From: Planctomycetota bacterium
GTDB taxonomy: Bacteria > Planctomycetota > Planctomycetia > Pirellulales > Pirellulaceae
DNA length: 60,074 bases
Assembly: GCA_027622275.1 (NCBI GenBank)
Contig: JAQBZB010000014.1
Span: 1-60,074, forward strand
Direction of reading: 5' to 3'
The notes below the pieces were generated by a model. The model saw nothing but the letters and a program-made list of their open reading frames with translations, did not search any database and was not told the origin of the DNA. How positions within the stretch are numbered: position 1 is the stretch's first letter; every line of letters begins with the position of its first letter. Shown here piece by piece: positions 39,772 to 48,353 of the stretch. The position numbers and the translations under genes are program-made.

Positions 39772-41346
39772 ATGGCAAAGAACCAATTCCATTTTGCGGC
39801 GATATGCTCGTTGTTTTTGCTCGTTAGCGGGACCAACCGTTCGTTGAGCGCGGACGAATCAGGCTCGCATGAAGAGCCGTATCGCGTGTGGGTCGGAAGC
39901 GAGTCCAATTATGACAATGCCGCGTTGCAGTTCGCGGTCGAGTCGGATTACGACAGCGAGTTCTACCTCGTTCAAGAAGGAGCCGCCGACGCGACGGCAA
40001 CCACGCCATCCCTTTCACGCAGCGAAGCGGTGGCGGCTCGTCGACGGCGCAGCACCTATCGCCTGCCGAACATGTTCGGCGATTACTTTGGCGGCAGCAT
40101 TCTCCAGGCAAGTGTGCTCGGCCCACCGGTCCCTTTCCAGCAAAGGATAACGGATGGACAGAATGGCTTCAATTTTTTCGTGACGAATGCCAACGGCGGA
40201 CCCGGCGCGGATCCGAATTTTGCCGTTCCCATCCAGATCCTGAACGGCGGTCCGAACGGGAATCTGATTGCGTCGAGCGTTGGGAACGGGGTACCGCAAA
40301 ACGTGATGGTTGTTTATCCAACCTCCGATCCAACGACGACCGGCTTCGCGCCGCCTCCCGTGAACGGCCCCGGCTTTCTCGCCTACCAAGGCGGAACAGC
40401 GACGGGACCCGTCGGCAACGGTGACGGCTGGATTCTGGACTTCGGTCACACCTTTACACCCATTCAAGGCACAATTCCAGTGCCTTCCGGTGGCGTGGCG
40501 GTGCGGCGATTCAAGTTGTCTGAAAACAACAGCCCGATGCCGCGTGACCGCTTCATCGCCAATTACAACTTCTTCAATGATGTCATCGGCGGCATCGGGG
40601 ACGTCAATCGATACGCATTCGGTTTCGAGCGGACCTTCCTGAACGGAAGCAGTTCGATCGAGGTTCTGTTTCCGTTTGCCTCAACACTCGCCGCCGATCA
40701 AGTCGCGAATGGCGTCATCGCCAAGAATACGCAGTTCGGCGATATCCCGATCATTCTTAAGACGATCCTGGCCGAGCGGGACGAGTATGTCCTGGCCGGT
40801 GGAGTGGGCGTCACGATCCCGACGGGCAGCGACGCACGTGTGTTCAACACCGCCGGCAACGAGATCATTCACGTCGATCATGCCAGCGTTCATCTGTTGC
40901 CTTATCTGGCCTTGGCGCGGGCCTACGATTCGGGCTGGTATTGGCAGTCGTTCCTGCAGATGGATGTCGATGTGAATGGAAACAACATTCAAGCGGATCT
41001 CAGTGGTGCCAATCTGCAACCCGTTGGCGTACTGCAAGAGCAGACGTTGCTGTTTGCCGACCTGGGCGTCGGTTACCAGTTCACCCAACTGGGAGACGAC
41101 AGTCCGCTCGGGATCGCGGCGACCGCCGAGTTGCACTACGCGACGCCCTTACAGAATTCCGACTCGATCACGGCCGGAACACTCGACATTCGCAACCTGG
41201 TCAATCGATTCGACGTTGTCAATCTGACCCTGGGCATGAACTTCCTCACCAATCGCAACTTCTCGATCCGCCCTGCGATGGTCATTCCCTTGAGCGACGA
41301 TCAATTCGATTACGAGGCGATGGTGCAGGCGAATTATTTCCGCTAA
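39772..41346 (+). CDS. Exported beta-rich protein, probable outer-membrane barrel
   Basis: A 524-residue protein with a signal peptide (HFAAICSLFLLVSGTNRSLS, cleaved near residue 25). The N-terminal ~100 residues are charged and disordered (EAVAARRRRSTYRL), followed by long alternating beta strands. The final third contains repeated strand-turn segments (EYVLAGGVGVTIPTGSDARV, SVHLLPYLALARAY) and ends in YFR, a terminal aromatic pattern typical of outer-membrane barrels. No enzyme signature is present. I read it as a porin-like or transport-like protein of unknown family. It follows the giant surface protein gene on the same strand. Confidence 0.78.
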   Translation: MAKNQFHFAAICSLFLLVSGTNRSLSADESGSHEEPYRVWVGSESNYDNAALQFAVESDYDSEFYLVQEGAADATATTPSLSRSEAVAARRRRSTYRLPNMFGDYFGGSILQASVLGPPVPFQQRITDGQNGFNFFVTNANGGPGADPNFAVPIQILNGGPNGNLIASSVGNGVPQNVMVVYPTSDPTTTGFAPPPVNGPGFLAYQGGTATGPVGNGDGWILDFGHTFTPIQGTIPVPSGGVAVRRFKLSENNSPMPRDRFIANYNFFNDVIGGIGDVNRYAFGFERTFLNGSSSIEVLFPFASTLAADQVANGVIAKNTQFGDIPIILKTILAERDEYVLAGGVGVTIPTGSDARVFNTAGNEIIHVDHASVHLLPYLALARAYDSGWYWQSFLQMDVDVNGNNIQADLSGANLQPVGVLQEQTLLFADLGVGYQFTQLGDDSPLGIAATAELHYATPLQNSDSITAGTLDIRNLVNRFDVVNLTLGMNFLTNRNFSIRPAMVIPLSDDQFDYEAMVQANYFR

Positions 41347-41348
41347 GG

Positions 41349-41467
41349 ACCGTTCGAGAAATACCTGTCCGAATTCAGGTGAGCGGCACGGCGCTGGCCG
41401 CCGGTGTTTCACGGCGCGCGAAGAACCGGTGGCTAGCGCCATTCCGCTCACTAATTCCTCGAACGGT
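41349..41467. mobile_element. 119-bp MITE-like element, GCGCTAGC family
   Basis: It starts two bases after the stop of the outer-membrane protein gene. Outer arms ACCGTTCGAG (41349-41358) and CTCGAACGGT (41458-41467) are perfect 10-bp inverted repeats. Inner imperfect 32-bp arms (41379-41410 and 41420-41451) contain GCGCTGGCC / GGCTAGCGCC, like the inner core of 55870-55983. No open frame is supported and no clear target duplication was seen. Confidence 0.75.
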
Positions 41468-41594
41468 GCTGACCGGCCGCTGACGTTCTGCGGGCTGCTT
41501 CAGACGCACCACCGAGACATCAAGAACGGGAAAAGCCGTCTGACATCAGACGGCTTGTAGCTGCTCTGTCTATGACTGGCGATCGAAGCTTGTC

Positions 41595-42716
41595 TCAGTC
41601 GTCGTCGTCCCAGCCCAACTCGTCCTCGTCGTCGTCATCCTCGTCGTCGTCGTCGTCATCGTCGACTTCTTCCCATTCGTCGTCGAAGTCCTCGTCGTCC
41701 TCGTCGTCATCCAGTTCATCGTCAACGAGGTCGTCGTCCTCGTCGTCGTCCTCGTCGTCGTCGTCCAGATCATCGTCGTCATCATCGTCCTCGTCGTCCC
41801 ACTCCTCGTCGACCCCGTCGATTGAGTTTCGGGGAGCATCAACTGGTGCTTGGAGCAGGGAAGCCTCCAAGGTTTCTTCCGCGGGCCAATCAGCGGCAGT
41901 AGTGGCGGTCACGTCGTTCTCCTCATTCATGCGATCTGGAACGGATCTACTCTCGGAATTCTCTTCGTTTTGATTATCGGTGTCATGACCGGTCGGAACT
42001 GTACTATTTTTGTCGCCCAAACCTTGAAGTTCAGCAATATGGGGAAGCTTATCAAGACTTCTCAAACCGAACAATTGGAGGAAACGTCTAGTCGTCGCAT
42101 AGAGGTAGGGCCGGCCCAATTCTTCGCTGCGGCCCTGAATTCGGACGAGGTCGCGTTCCATCAGTTGTCGGACGATTTCACCGCAATTCACACCTCGAAT
42201 CGCCTCGATCTCGGCGCGGCTCGCCGGTTGACGATACGCGATCACGGCCAGCGTCTCCATGGCCGGTCCCGAAAGCCGGATTTCATGCGGAACGTACTCC
42301 AAACGCTGCAGCCAAGCCGCGAACGGCGAACGCGTGAGCAGTTGGTAGCCGCCTGCCACGTCCTCGACGCGAAAAGCCCTGCCGCTGGCATCGAACAGCT
42401 CATTCAATCGCCGGATCAGCGTCCGGGCCTCCGTCGCATCGGCTAGATTCGCGTACTGGCTGAGCTTGCGGCTGGAAAGCGGTTCTCGGGCCAGAAACAG
42501 CACGGCCTCGAGCCGCTGGATTCGCAGATCGCGGCCATTTCGCCCATTGTCCGCAGCGGGTGCCGCAGGGTCAGAACCGGCCGCCCAGCCCTGAGCCCAC
42601 ATCCGGTTGTTGCCTGCCCCAGAACTCGGAAGGTGCGGGTCGCGATATCGTACCGCCACACTTTGCAACTGCTGCTGGACCAACTGGCCGCGATGATGGC
42701 GAAGCGTCTGATGCAT
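41595..42716 (-). CDS. scpB: Segregation and condensation protein ScpB with extreme acidic tail
   Basis: A 373-residue protein. Residues ~60-225 form the two winged-helix domains of ScpB: IQRLEAVLFLAREPLSSRKL at the start and GPAMETLAVIAYRQPASRAE later. EIEAIRGVNCGEIVRQLMERDLV and GRPYLYATTRRFLQLFGL complete it. ScpB is the kleisin-associated subunit of the SMC condensin complex. Beyond residue ~300 the protein becomes almost wholly Asp/Glu for some 70 residues, encoded by a run of GAC/GAT/GAA/GAG. The N-terminal ~60 residues are also non-conserved; a start near residue 40 is possible. The antisense strand of the tail gives a spurious poly-Ser ORF. Confidence 0.92.
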   Translation of the reverse strand: MHQTLRHHRGQLVQQQLQSVAVRYRDPHLPSSGAGNNRMWAQGWAAGSDPAAPAADNGRNGRDLRIQRLEAVLFLAREPLSSRKLSQYANLADATEARTLIRRLNELFDASGRAFRVEDVAGGYQLLTRSPFAAWLQRLEYVPHEIRLSGPAMETLAVIAYRQPASRAEIEAIRGVNCGEIVRQLMERDLVRIQGRSEELGRPYLYATTRRFLQLFGLRSLDKLPHIAELQGLGDKNSTVPTGHDTDNQNEENSESRSVPDRMNEENDVTATTAADWPAEETLEASLLQAPVDAPRNSIDGVDEEWDDEDDDDDDDLDDDDEDDDEDDDLVDDELDDDEDDEDFDDEWEEVDDDDDDDEDDDDEDELGWDDDD

Positions 42717-42736
42717 ATCCGTTCTCGTGGTGACTT

Positions 42737-42791
42737 GTGCTAGTGCCGACGTGCTAGTGCCGACGTGCTAGTGCCGACGTGCTAGTGCCGA
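42737..42791. repeat. Four tandem 14-bp repeats
   Basis: The unit GTGCTAGTGCCGAC is repeated head to tail at 42737-42750, 42751-42764, 42765-42778 and 42779-42791 (the last ends differently). It lies in the 97-base gap between scpB and the gene at 42814, immediately upstream of the scpB start, so could bind a regulator or reflect slippage. Confidence 0.95.
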
Positions 42792-42813
42792 GTATACCCG
42801 CTGCCCGCCCGTT

Positions 42814-43314
42814 CTACCGCAAGATGACCGTCGGTCGTTCCCGATGAGTTGGCTCGCGACCGGCGACGCGCCATTGTTGGAGTTCCGTCCACGCCCGCCG
42901 CATCGCCTCGTCCGGAGCATCGTCAACGACCTGGAATCGCTTCCGGTACACTGATCCTTCCGCCACGGGCAGGTCGAGCCGAAACCGGTACTTCGCCGAT
43001 TCGGTTCCGATTCGCTCCAGCACCATATAGCTGACTCCTGCTTCGACGAACTGAGCTTTTAACGATTCGATCGTCGCGGCCAAACTGTCGGGATTCGACG
43101 GGACCAACGGAGTCTGCAGCCGATCGGATGCTAGCAGCGTGACCATCGTGCCGTGTTCCGTCGAGTTTCCTTCATCGGCGGCTTCCGCCACGGGCTGTTC
43201 GCGACTGGCGGCTCGTTCATCCGGCTTCACCAACAGCAACGCCCGCAAGTGCGCGGAGATCTGCGGCACCGCGGCCAGCGGCATTCCCAACAAAAACGCC
43301 GACACGATCGCCAT
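42814..43314 (-). CDS. Small anchored or exported protein of unknown function
   Basis: A 166-residue protein with an N-terminal hydrophobic segment (MAIVSAFLLGMPLAAVPQ, signal or anchor) and a disordered linker (residues ~35-60). A compact alpha/beta part (SLAATIESLKAQFVEAGVSY through AYRKRFQVVDDAPDEAMRRAW) comes last. I do not recognise a family. It lies upstream of scpB on the same strand, with tandem 14-bp repeats between. Confidence 0.65.
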   Translation of the reverse strand: MAIVSAFLLGMPLAAVPQISAHLRALLLVKPDERAASREQPVAEAADEGNSTEHGTMVTLLASDRLQTPLVPSNPDSLAATIESLKAQFVEAGVSYMVLERIGTESAKYRFRLDLPVAEGSVYRKRFQVVDDAPDEAMRRAWTELQQWRVAGREPTHRERPTVILR

Positions 43315-43536
43315 TCGAATCGCAATGGAACCTGTCTGTTTCAGCGGACCATACTCCTTCCGTCATTCAGACATGGTGACGATGGTAGCTGAAACAGACG
43401 GGCCGAGGGAAGAGTGACTTCGCTGCCCCCATTGGTGACCAGTTAATAGTAACAGGCAAACTGCCGCCGCTTCGATTAGAATCCGATTCGAACGAACGTT
43501 GCCAAACATCAAAACTCCCTTTGTGAGGAACTCAAC

Positions 43537-45774
43537 ATGGCACGCATCATCGCCTTCACACTCGGAGCGGTGTGGATGACCGTCGTCACCGCGACGGCCG
43601 CAGAACTATCAATGGACGACGTTGCACAGCGACTACACACCGGCCAGCCGACGCGGATTGTCTGTTTCGGCGACAGCATCACGGGGGCGTACTACCACAC
43701 GGGCGGCCAGCGTGCGTGGTGCGATATGCTGGGGCTCGCTTTGCATAAGGCGTATCCGCACGCCAACATCGAGGTCTTCAACGCGGGCATCAGCGGCCAC
43801 ACAACCGTCAATGCGTTGGCCCGCATCGAAAACGATGTGCTGGCCCGTCAACCGCATCTGGTCGTCGTGATGTTCGGAATGAACGATGTCGCTCGCGTGC
43901 CGCTCGAACAGTTCCGCGAGAACACTCGCTCGATCGCCGGACGCTGTCTGGACAGCGGCTCTGCGGTTGTGCTCTGTACGCCCAATTCGGTCTACGACAA
44001 CTCGGCCCGACCCAACGGCCGCCTCGCCGAGTTTTCGCAGGCCGTCCGCGAAGTCGCAACGAAAATGAAGTTGCCGCTGGTTGATTGCTTCGCTGCGTGG
44101 CAGCAAATCCGCCAGGACGATCCGGCGGGCTGGATGCTGATGATGAGCGACGAGATTCATCCAAATATGAACGGACACAAGCGCTTCGCCGAATTGATCA
44201 CGAAGTCCGCGACCGGCAAAGCCGTCTCTCTCGACGAGTCGCCGCCGCTCGACGACGCACTTCACCATACCTTTGACATGCTGCATGCCAAAAAGCCAGT
44301 CAAGTTGGTCACGTCGCCTCCTTACGACGAGATCTTTCCCGCCGCGATACGTGCGCATTTCGCGGACACCGAGTTCCATGTCACGAGCTGGCCCGTCGAG
44401 GGCCAGACGCTTGCGGAGATCTCGAACTGGGCGAAGCAGATCCGTGGCATGAACCCGGACCTGGTCGTGCCCGCAATTCCAGCCAGCGTCGCATCTCCCG
44501 ATCTGGGCGCGTTCATTCGCGATTACGAATGGGTTCTCAATTGGAGCTTTCAATTCGCGGGCCGGCCCTGGGACGTCGTGCCAGTGCTCCCAACGGTCGC
44601 AGGCGAAGTTCCCGCGGAGTCGCAATCGTTTGCCGACGCCGCTCAACACATCGCCATCGGCAAAGATGTGCGGTTCATCGACCGATCACTTGATGACGTA
44701 CGCTCGACACAAGAGGTTGTCGCGGCTTGGGTCACCGAGCAGAAGCGCTCATGGCAAGGAGCTCGCAACAGGTTGCCGCCGCGCAACGACCATGTCTTCG
44801 TTCCCGCTCAATCTTGGCCGCATCAGCCGGGACCGCGATCGGTTCGCACGTCGATCTACTATCCCGGCGGCAAGCTGGACAATGTCGACGAACGAACCGG
44901 TATCATGCTCACGCTGCACAACTGGGGCGGCGAGGATTGCGTGGGCACCGCCAGCCCGCAAGCGTTGGCCGACCGATTGAACGTCGTCGCCGTTTGTGTC
45001 AACTATCTTCAGAGCGGACGAAAGGCGTCGATCGAGGATCCGGAGCCATACGACTACGGTTACCTGCAATCGCTCGACGCCCTGCGGGCGCTGGCGTTTG
45101 TCCGCAATGGATTGAAGCAAGCGGAACACGCTTACGACGACAGCCGCCTGTTCTGCACGGGAGGCTCCGGCGGCGGCAATGTGACGCTGATGGCGAACAA
45201 ACTCGCCCCGCGCACGTTCGCTTGTGTCGTCGATATGTGCGGCATGAAGAAGCTGAGCGACGATATCGCGTTCAACTTGCCGGGCGGCAGCGGCCTGGAT
45301 GCGCGCTGGAGCCAACATCCAGACAGTCCCAACTACTTGTCTGCCGACGAGCAAGAGCTTCGCTTCGCCGGCCATCCGAAACACCTAACAACGATGAAAT
45401 CTATCGAAGCATCCGGCAAGATCATCGTCGTTCACGGCGTCGACGATACGACTTGCCCCTACGAAGACGCGCGCGAGATGGTCGCCAACATGCAGGCCGC
45501 CGACTTGGACGTCGAGCCGCATTTCATCACTAAGGACGATCTCGATGGCAGTGTCTTCGCCAGCACGGGCCACGCGCTCGGCAATCGTACGGAGATCGTT
45601 TTCCGGGTCGCCGGAAAGTATCTGGCCGCGGACAGCCCCCAAGCTCTCCGCCGCACCGGCCCCTGCGATTTCGATCGTCGCGAAGAGATTCGCTACGAAA
45701 CCACCAACGGCCATGTTGTCATTTCGTACAACAGCGGCGTGCCCGTCGGTGCCTTCGAGCCGACGGCAAGATAG
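43537..45774 (+). CDS. Exported SGNH hydrolase fused to an alpha/beta-hydrolase
   Basis: A 745-residue exported protein. After a signal peptide (IIAFTLGAVWMTVVTATA) an SGNH/GDSL hydrolase domain begins with FGDSIT (residue ~43-48). It has GHTTVNALA, GMND (near 113-116) and the SDEIHPNMNGH catalytic Asp/His (near 204-207). A middle region (~245-400) resembles a second, degenerate SGNH lobe (PDLVVPAIPASVASPDLG). The C-terminal ~300 residues form an alpha/beta hydrolase with nucleophile elbow GGSGGG (~541-546) and LHNWGG oxyanion segment. Probable role: removal of acyl groups from polysaccharides, with two esterase activities in one chain. The pairing is uncommon. Confidence 0.88.
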   Translation: MARIIAFTLGAVWMTVVTATAAELSMDDVAQRLHTGQPTRIVCFGDSITGAYYHTGGQRAWCDMLGLALHKAYPHANIEVFNAGISGHTTVNALARIENDVLARQPHLVVVMFGMNDVARVPLEQFRENTRSIAGRCLDSGSAVVLCTPNSVYDNSARPNGRLAEFSQAVREVATKMKLPLVDCFAAWQQIRQDDPAGWMLMMSDEIHPNMNGHKRFAELITKSATGKAVSLDESPPLDDALHHTFDMLHAKKPVKLVTSPPYDEIFPAAIRAHFADTEFHVTSWPVEGQTLAEISNWAKQIRGMNPDLVVPAIPASVASPDLGAFIRDYEWVLNWSFQFAGRPWDVVPVLPTVAGEVPAESQSFADAAQHIAIGKDVRFIDRSLDDVRSTQEVVAAWVTEQKRSWQGARNRLPPRNDHVFVPAQSWPHQPGPRSVRTSIYYPGGKLDNVDERTGIMLTLHNWGGEDCVGTASPQALADRLNVVAVCVNYLQSGRKASIEDPEPYDYGYLQSLDALRALAFVRNGLKQAEHAYDDSRLFCTGGSGGGNVTLMANKLAPRTFACVVDMCGMKKLSDDIAFNLPGGSGLDARWSQHPDSPNYLSADEQELRFAGHPKHLTTMKSIEASGKIIVVHGVDDTTCPYEDAREMVANMQAADLDVEPHFITKDDLDGSVFASTGHALGNRTEIVFRVAGKYLAADSPQALRRTGPCDFDRREEIRYETTNGHVVISYNSGVPVGAFEPTAR

Positions 45775-45836
45775 GCATTACCCGGTGATTCATCGACGCG
45801 GAGAGGTTATCATTGAGGAGTAACTGCCGCCGTGAC

Positions 45837-48353
45837 ATGCCTCGCCGCGGAGCGATGAACAGGAATTGCTTCTCGATGTCTCTGAATCGTGTTCGATTGA
45901 CAACGACTCTCGCCTGCGCGTTGGCGGTTGCGGTCCTCTTCGCGATGGTTCCCGTCTGCGTGGCGGACGAGCGGCCTGCCGACGAGGCGGTCGCCCACTT
46001 TGAACAGCACATTCGCCCGATCCTGGTCACCAAATGTCTCAAGTGTCACGGTGACAAGAAACAGGAAGGCAAGCTGCGGCTCGATTCGCGAGAAGCGATG
46101 CTCAAGGGCGGCGAGAGCGGGCCGAGCATCGTGCCCGGCGAGATTGCCGAGAGCCTGCTGATCGAAGCGATCAACTACGAGAGTTTTGAAATGCCGCCGA
46201 CGGGACAACTGTCGGCGAAAGAGATCGGGCAGTTCGAGCAGTGGATCGCTGCCGGCGCGGTCTGGCCCGAAAACATCGGAACGCTTCGCGAAGACTCGGG
46301 GCTGATCTCGCCCGCCGATCGGGAATGGTGGGCGTTCCAACCGCTCAGCAAGCCGGAAGTTCCGGTCGACGCCAACGACACCTGGTCGCGAAATGAAATC
46401 GATCGGTTCGTGCATGTCCGACTGGCCGAGCAGCACATGCAGCCCGCACCGCCAGCCGATCGCCATACGCTCGCCCGGCGATTGTACTTCGACTTGCTCG
46501 GCCTGCCGCCGACGCCGGAAGAGATCGACGCTTTCGTCAAGGACGAGTCGCCGGCGGCTTGGGAGAAGCTTGTCGATCGCCTGCTGGACGACGAGCGTTA
46601 TGGCGAGCATTGGGCGCGGTATTGGTTGGATCTCGTCCGCTTCGCGGAATCCGATGGCTGGAATCAAGACGCCTTTCGCCCGCAGCTATGGCGCTATCGC
46701 GACTATGTCGTGAACTCGTTCAACAACGACAAGCCCTACCCGGAGTTTGTTCGCCAACAACTGGCCGGCGACGAAATCCAAGAAGACAACCCCGAACACC
46801 TGGCCGCCGCCGGCTACTTGCGGCTGGGCATCTACGAATACAACCAACGCGACGCGCGGGGGCATTGGAACGACATCATGAACGAGATGACGGACGTCAC
46901 GGCCGACGTCTTTCTCGGCCTGGGAATGGCTTGCGCGCGTTGTCACGATCACAAGTTCGACCCGCTGCTTCAAGCAGACTACTTCCGGCTGCAAGCTTTC
47001 TTTGCACCGATCAGTTGGCGCGACGACATCGTTGGTGCGACGCAGGCCGAGCAGGCGGCATACCAAGAGAAACTTGCCGCTTGGGAAGAGGCGACGCAAG
47101 CGATTCGCGAACAGATCGACGCGCTCATCAAGCCGTACCACGACCGCAAATGGAAGTCGACGGCGGAAAAATTTCCCCTCGACATCCAAGCTTGTTTTTA
47201 TAAGCCCGTCGAGCAGCGGACATCGTGGGAAAACCAGATGGCGTATCTGGTCACGCGGCAGTTCGAAGAAGAGGCCGGAGGTCCGCTGAAGGACATCAAG
47301 AAGGAAGACAAGGAAAAGCTCGACGCGCTGAACGAGCAGCTGGCAATGTTCGACAACCTCAAGCCAGCGACTCTGCCTTTGTTGATGACCGCCACGGATT
47401 TCGAGGGCGCGCCGTCGCCGACCTTGATCCCCGATTCAACCGATGAAACGCCAATCGAACCCGACTTTCTCGCGGTCCTGTCGGATCAGCCCGCTGGCGA
47501 ACCGCCGACGTTCCCGCAGTTGTCGCTATCCACCGGCCGCCGCACGGCCCTGGCCGAGTGGATTGGGCGAGCCGACAATCCGCTGACGACTCGCGTGATC
47601 GTCAACCGGATCTGGCAGGAGCATTTTGGTCAAGGAATTGTCTCGACCGCGAACGACTTCGGCCACTTGGGCCAACCGCCAACCCACCCCGAGTTGCTCG
47701 ATTGGCTGACGGTGACGTTCATCGAAGAAGGCTGGAGCATCAAGCGTTTGCACAAGCGGATTCTCATGTCGGCTACTTGGCAACAGTCGGCCTACCACCC
47801 CCAGGCCGATGAATATCAGCAGCAGGATGCCGCCGAGCAACTGTTGTGGCGATCACGAGTCCGTCGTTTGAAAGCCGAACAGATCCGCGATGCGATGCTG
47901 GCGATCAGCGGTGAACTTCTGTTGAAGGTCGGCGGACCAAGCGTCGATGCCAAGACGCCGCGACGATCGCTGTACGTGAAGGTTTTCCGCAACACACCCG
48001 ACACCTTTCTGGCGGCCTTCGATGTGGCCAACGGATTGAAGAGCGTCGCGGAGCGAAACAGCACGACAACGCCGACGCAATCGCTGATGATGATCAACGG
48101 CGAGTACGCGTTAAGCCACGCGAAACAGTTTGCGGACGAACTAACGAAAGGCGAGTTTGCTTCCGCGGAAGAAATGCTGCAGTACGCCTTCCGCCTCGCT
48201 TGGGGGCGGCCACCCACCGCGTCGGAACTTGCGAACTCGTCGAAGTTCGTCGCGGCTGCCTCGGGCGAGGAGCAACCGTCGTTCGACCGGAATCGACTAA
48301 TCGACTTGTGCCACGTTCTCTTTAACTCGAACGAGTTCCTGTATGTGGACTAA
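45837..48353 (+). CDS. PSD1 cytochrome c protein (PSCyt1, DUF1549, DUF1553)
   Basis: A ~838-residue planctomycete-type protein. It has an N-terminal hydrophobic signal (LACALAVAVLFAMVPVCVA). A cytochrome c domain carries KCLKCHGDKKQEGKLRLDS (haem CLKCH, residues ~67-71). The DUF1549 region contains WWAFQPL..., RRLYFDLLGLPPTPEEIDAF and GMACARCHDHKFDP (a second CxxCH). The DUF1553 region contains GRRTALAEWIGRADNPLTTRV and HPELLDWLTVTF. This family is very abundant in planctomycetes and nearly always paired with DUF1501 genes, as here. The reaction is unknown. The start among several methionines (45837, 45855, 45876) is uncertain. Confidence 0.9.
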   Translation: MPRRGAMNRNCFSMSLNRVRLTTTLACALAVAVLFAMVPVCVADERPADEAVAHFEQHIRPILVTKCLKCHGDKKQEGKLRLDSREAMLKGGESGPSIVPGEIAESLLIEAINYESFEMPPTGQLSAKEIGQFEQWIAAGAVWPENIGTLREDSGLISPADREWWAFQPLSKPEVPVDANDTWSRNEIDRFVHVRLAEQHMQPAPPADRHTLARRLYFDLLGLPPTPEEIDAFVKDESPAAWEKLVDRLLDDERYGEHWARYWLDLVRFAESDGWNQDAFRPQLWRYRDYVVNSFNNDKPYPEFVRQQLAGDEIQEDNPEHLAAAGYLRLGIYEYNQRDARGHWNDIMNEMTDVTADVFLGLGMACARCHDHKFDPLLQADYFRLQAFFAPISWRDDIVGATQAEQAAYQEKLAAWEEATQAIREQIDALIKPYHDRKWKSTAEKFPLDIQACFYKPVEQRTSWENQMAYLVTRQFEEEAGGPLKDIKKEDKEKLDALNEQLAMFDNLKPATLPLLMTATDFEGAPSPTLIPDSTDETPIEPDFLAVLSDQPAGEPPTFPQLSLSTGRRTALAEWIGRADNPLTTRVIVNRIWQEHFGQGIVSTANDFGHLGQPPTHPELLDWLTVTFIEEGWSIKRLHKRILMSATWQQSAYHPQADEYQQQDAAEQLLWRSRVRRLKAEQIRDAMLAISGELLLKVGGPSVDAKTPRRSLYVKVFRNTPDTFLAAFDVANGLKSVAERNSTTTPTQSLMMINGEYALSHAKQFADELTKGEFASAEEMLQYAFRLAWGRPPTASELANSSKFVAAASGEEQPSFDRNRLIDLCHVLFNSNEFLYVD

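Noticed and set aside
41572-41973. Poly-serine open frame
   Set aside because: It is the antisense reading of the Asp/Glu codon run of the ScpB tail.
42737-42791. CRISPR array
   Set aside because: The four 14-bp units are directly adjacent with no spacers and are too short for CRISPR repeats.
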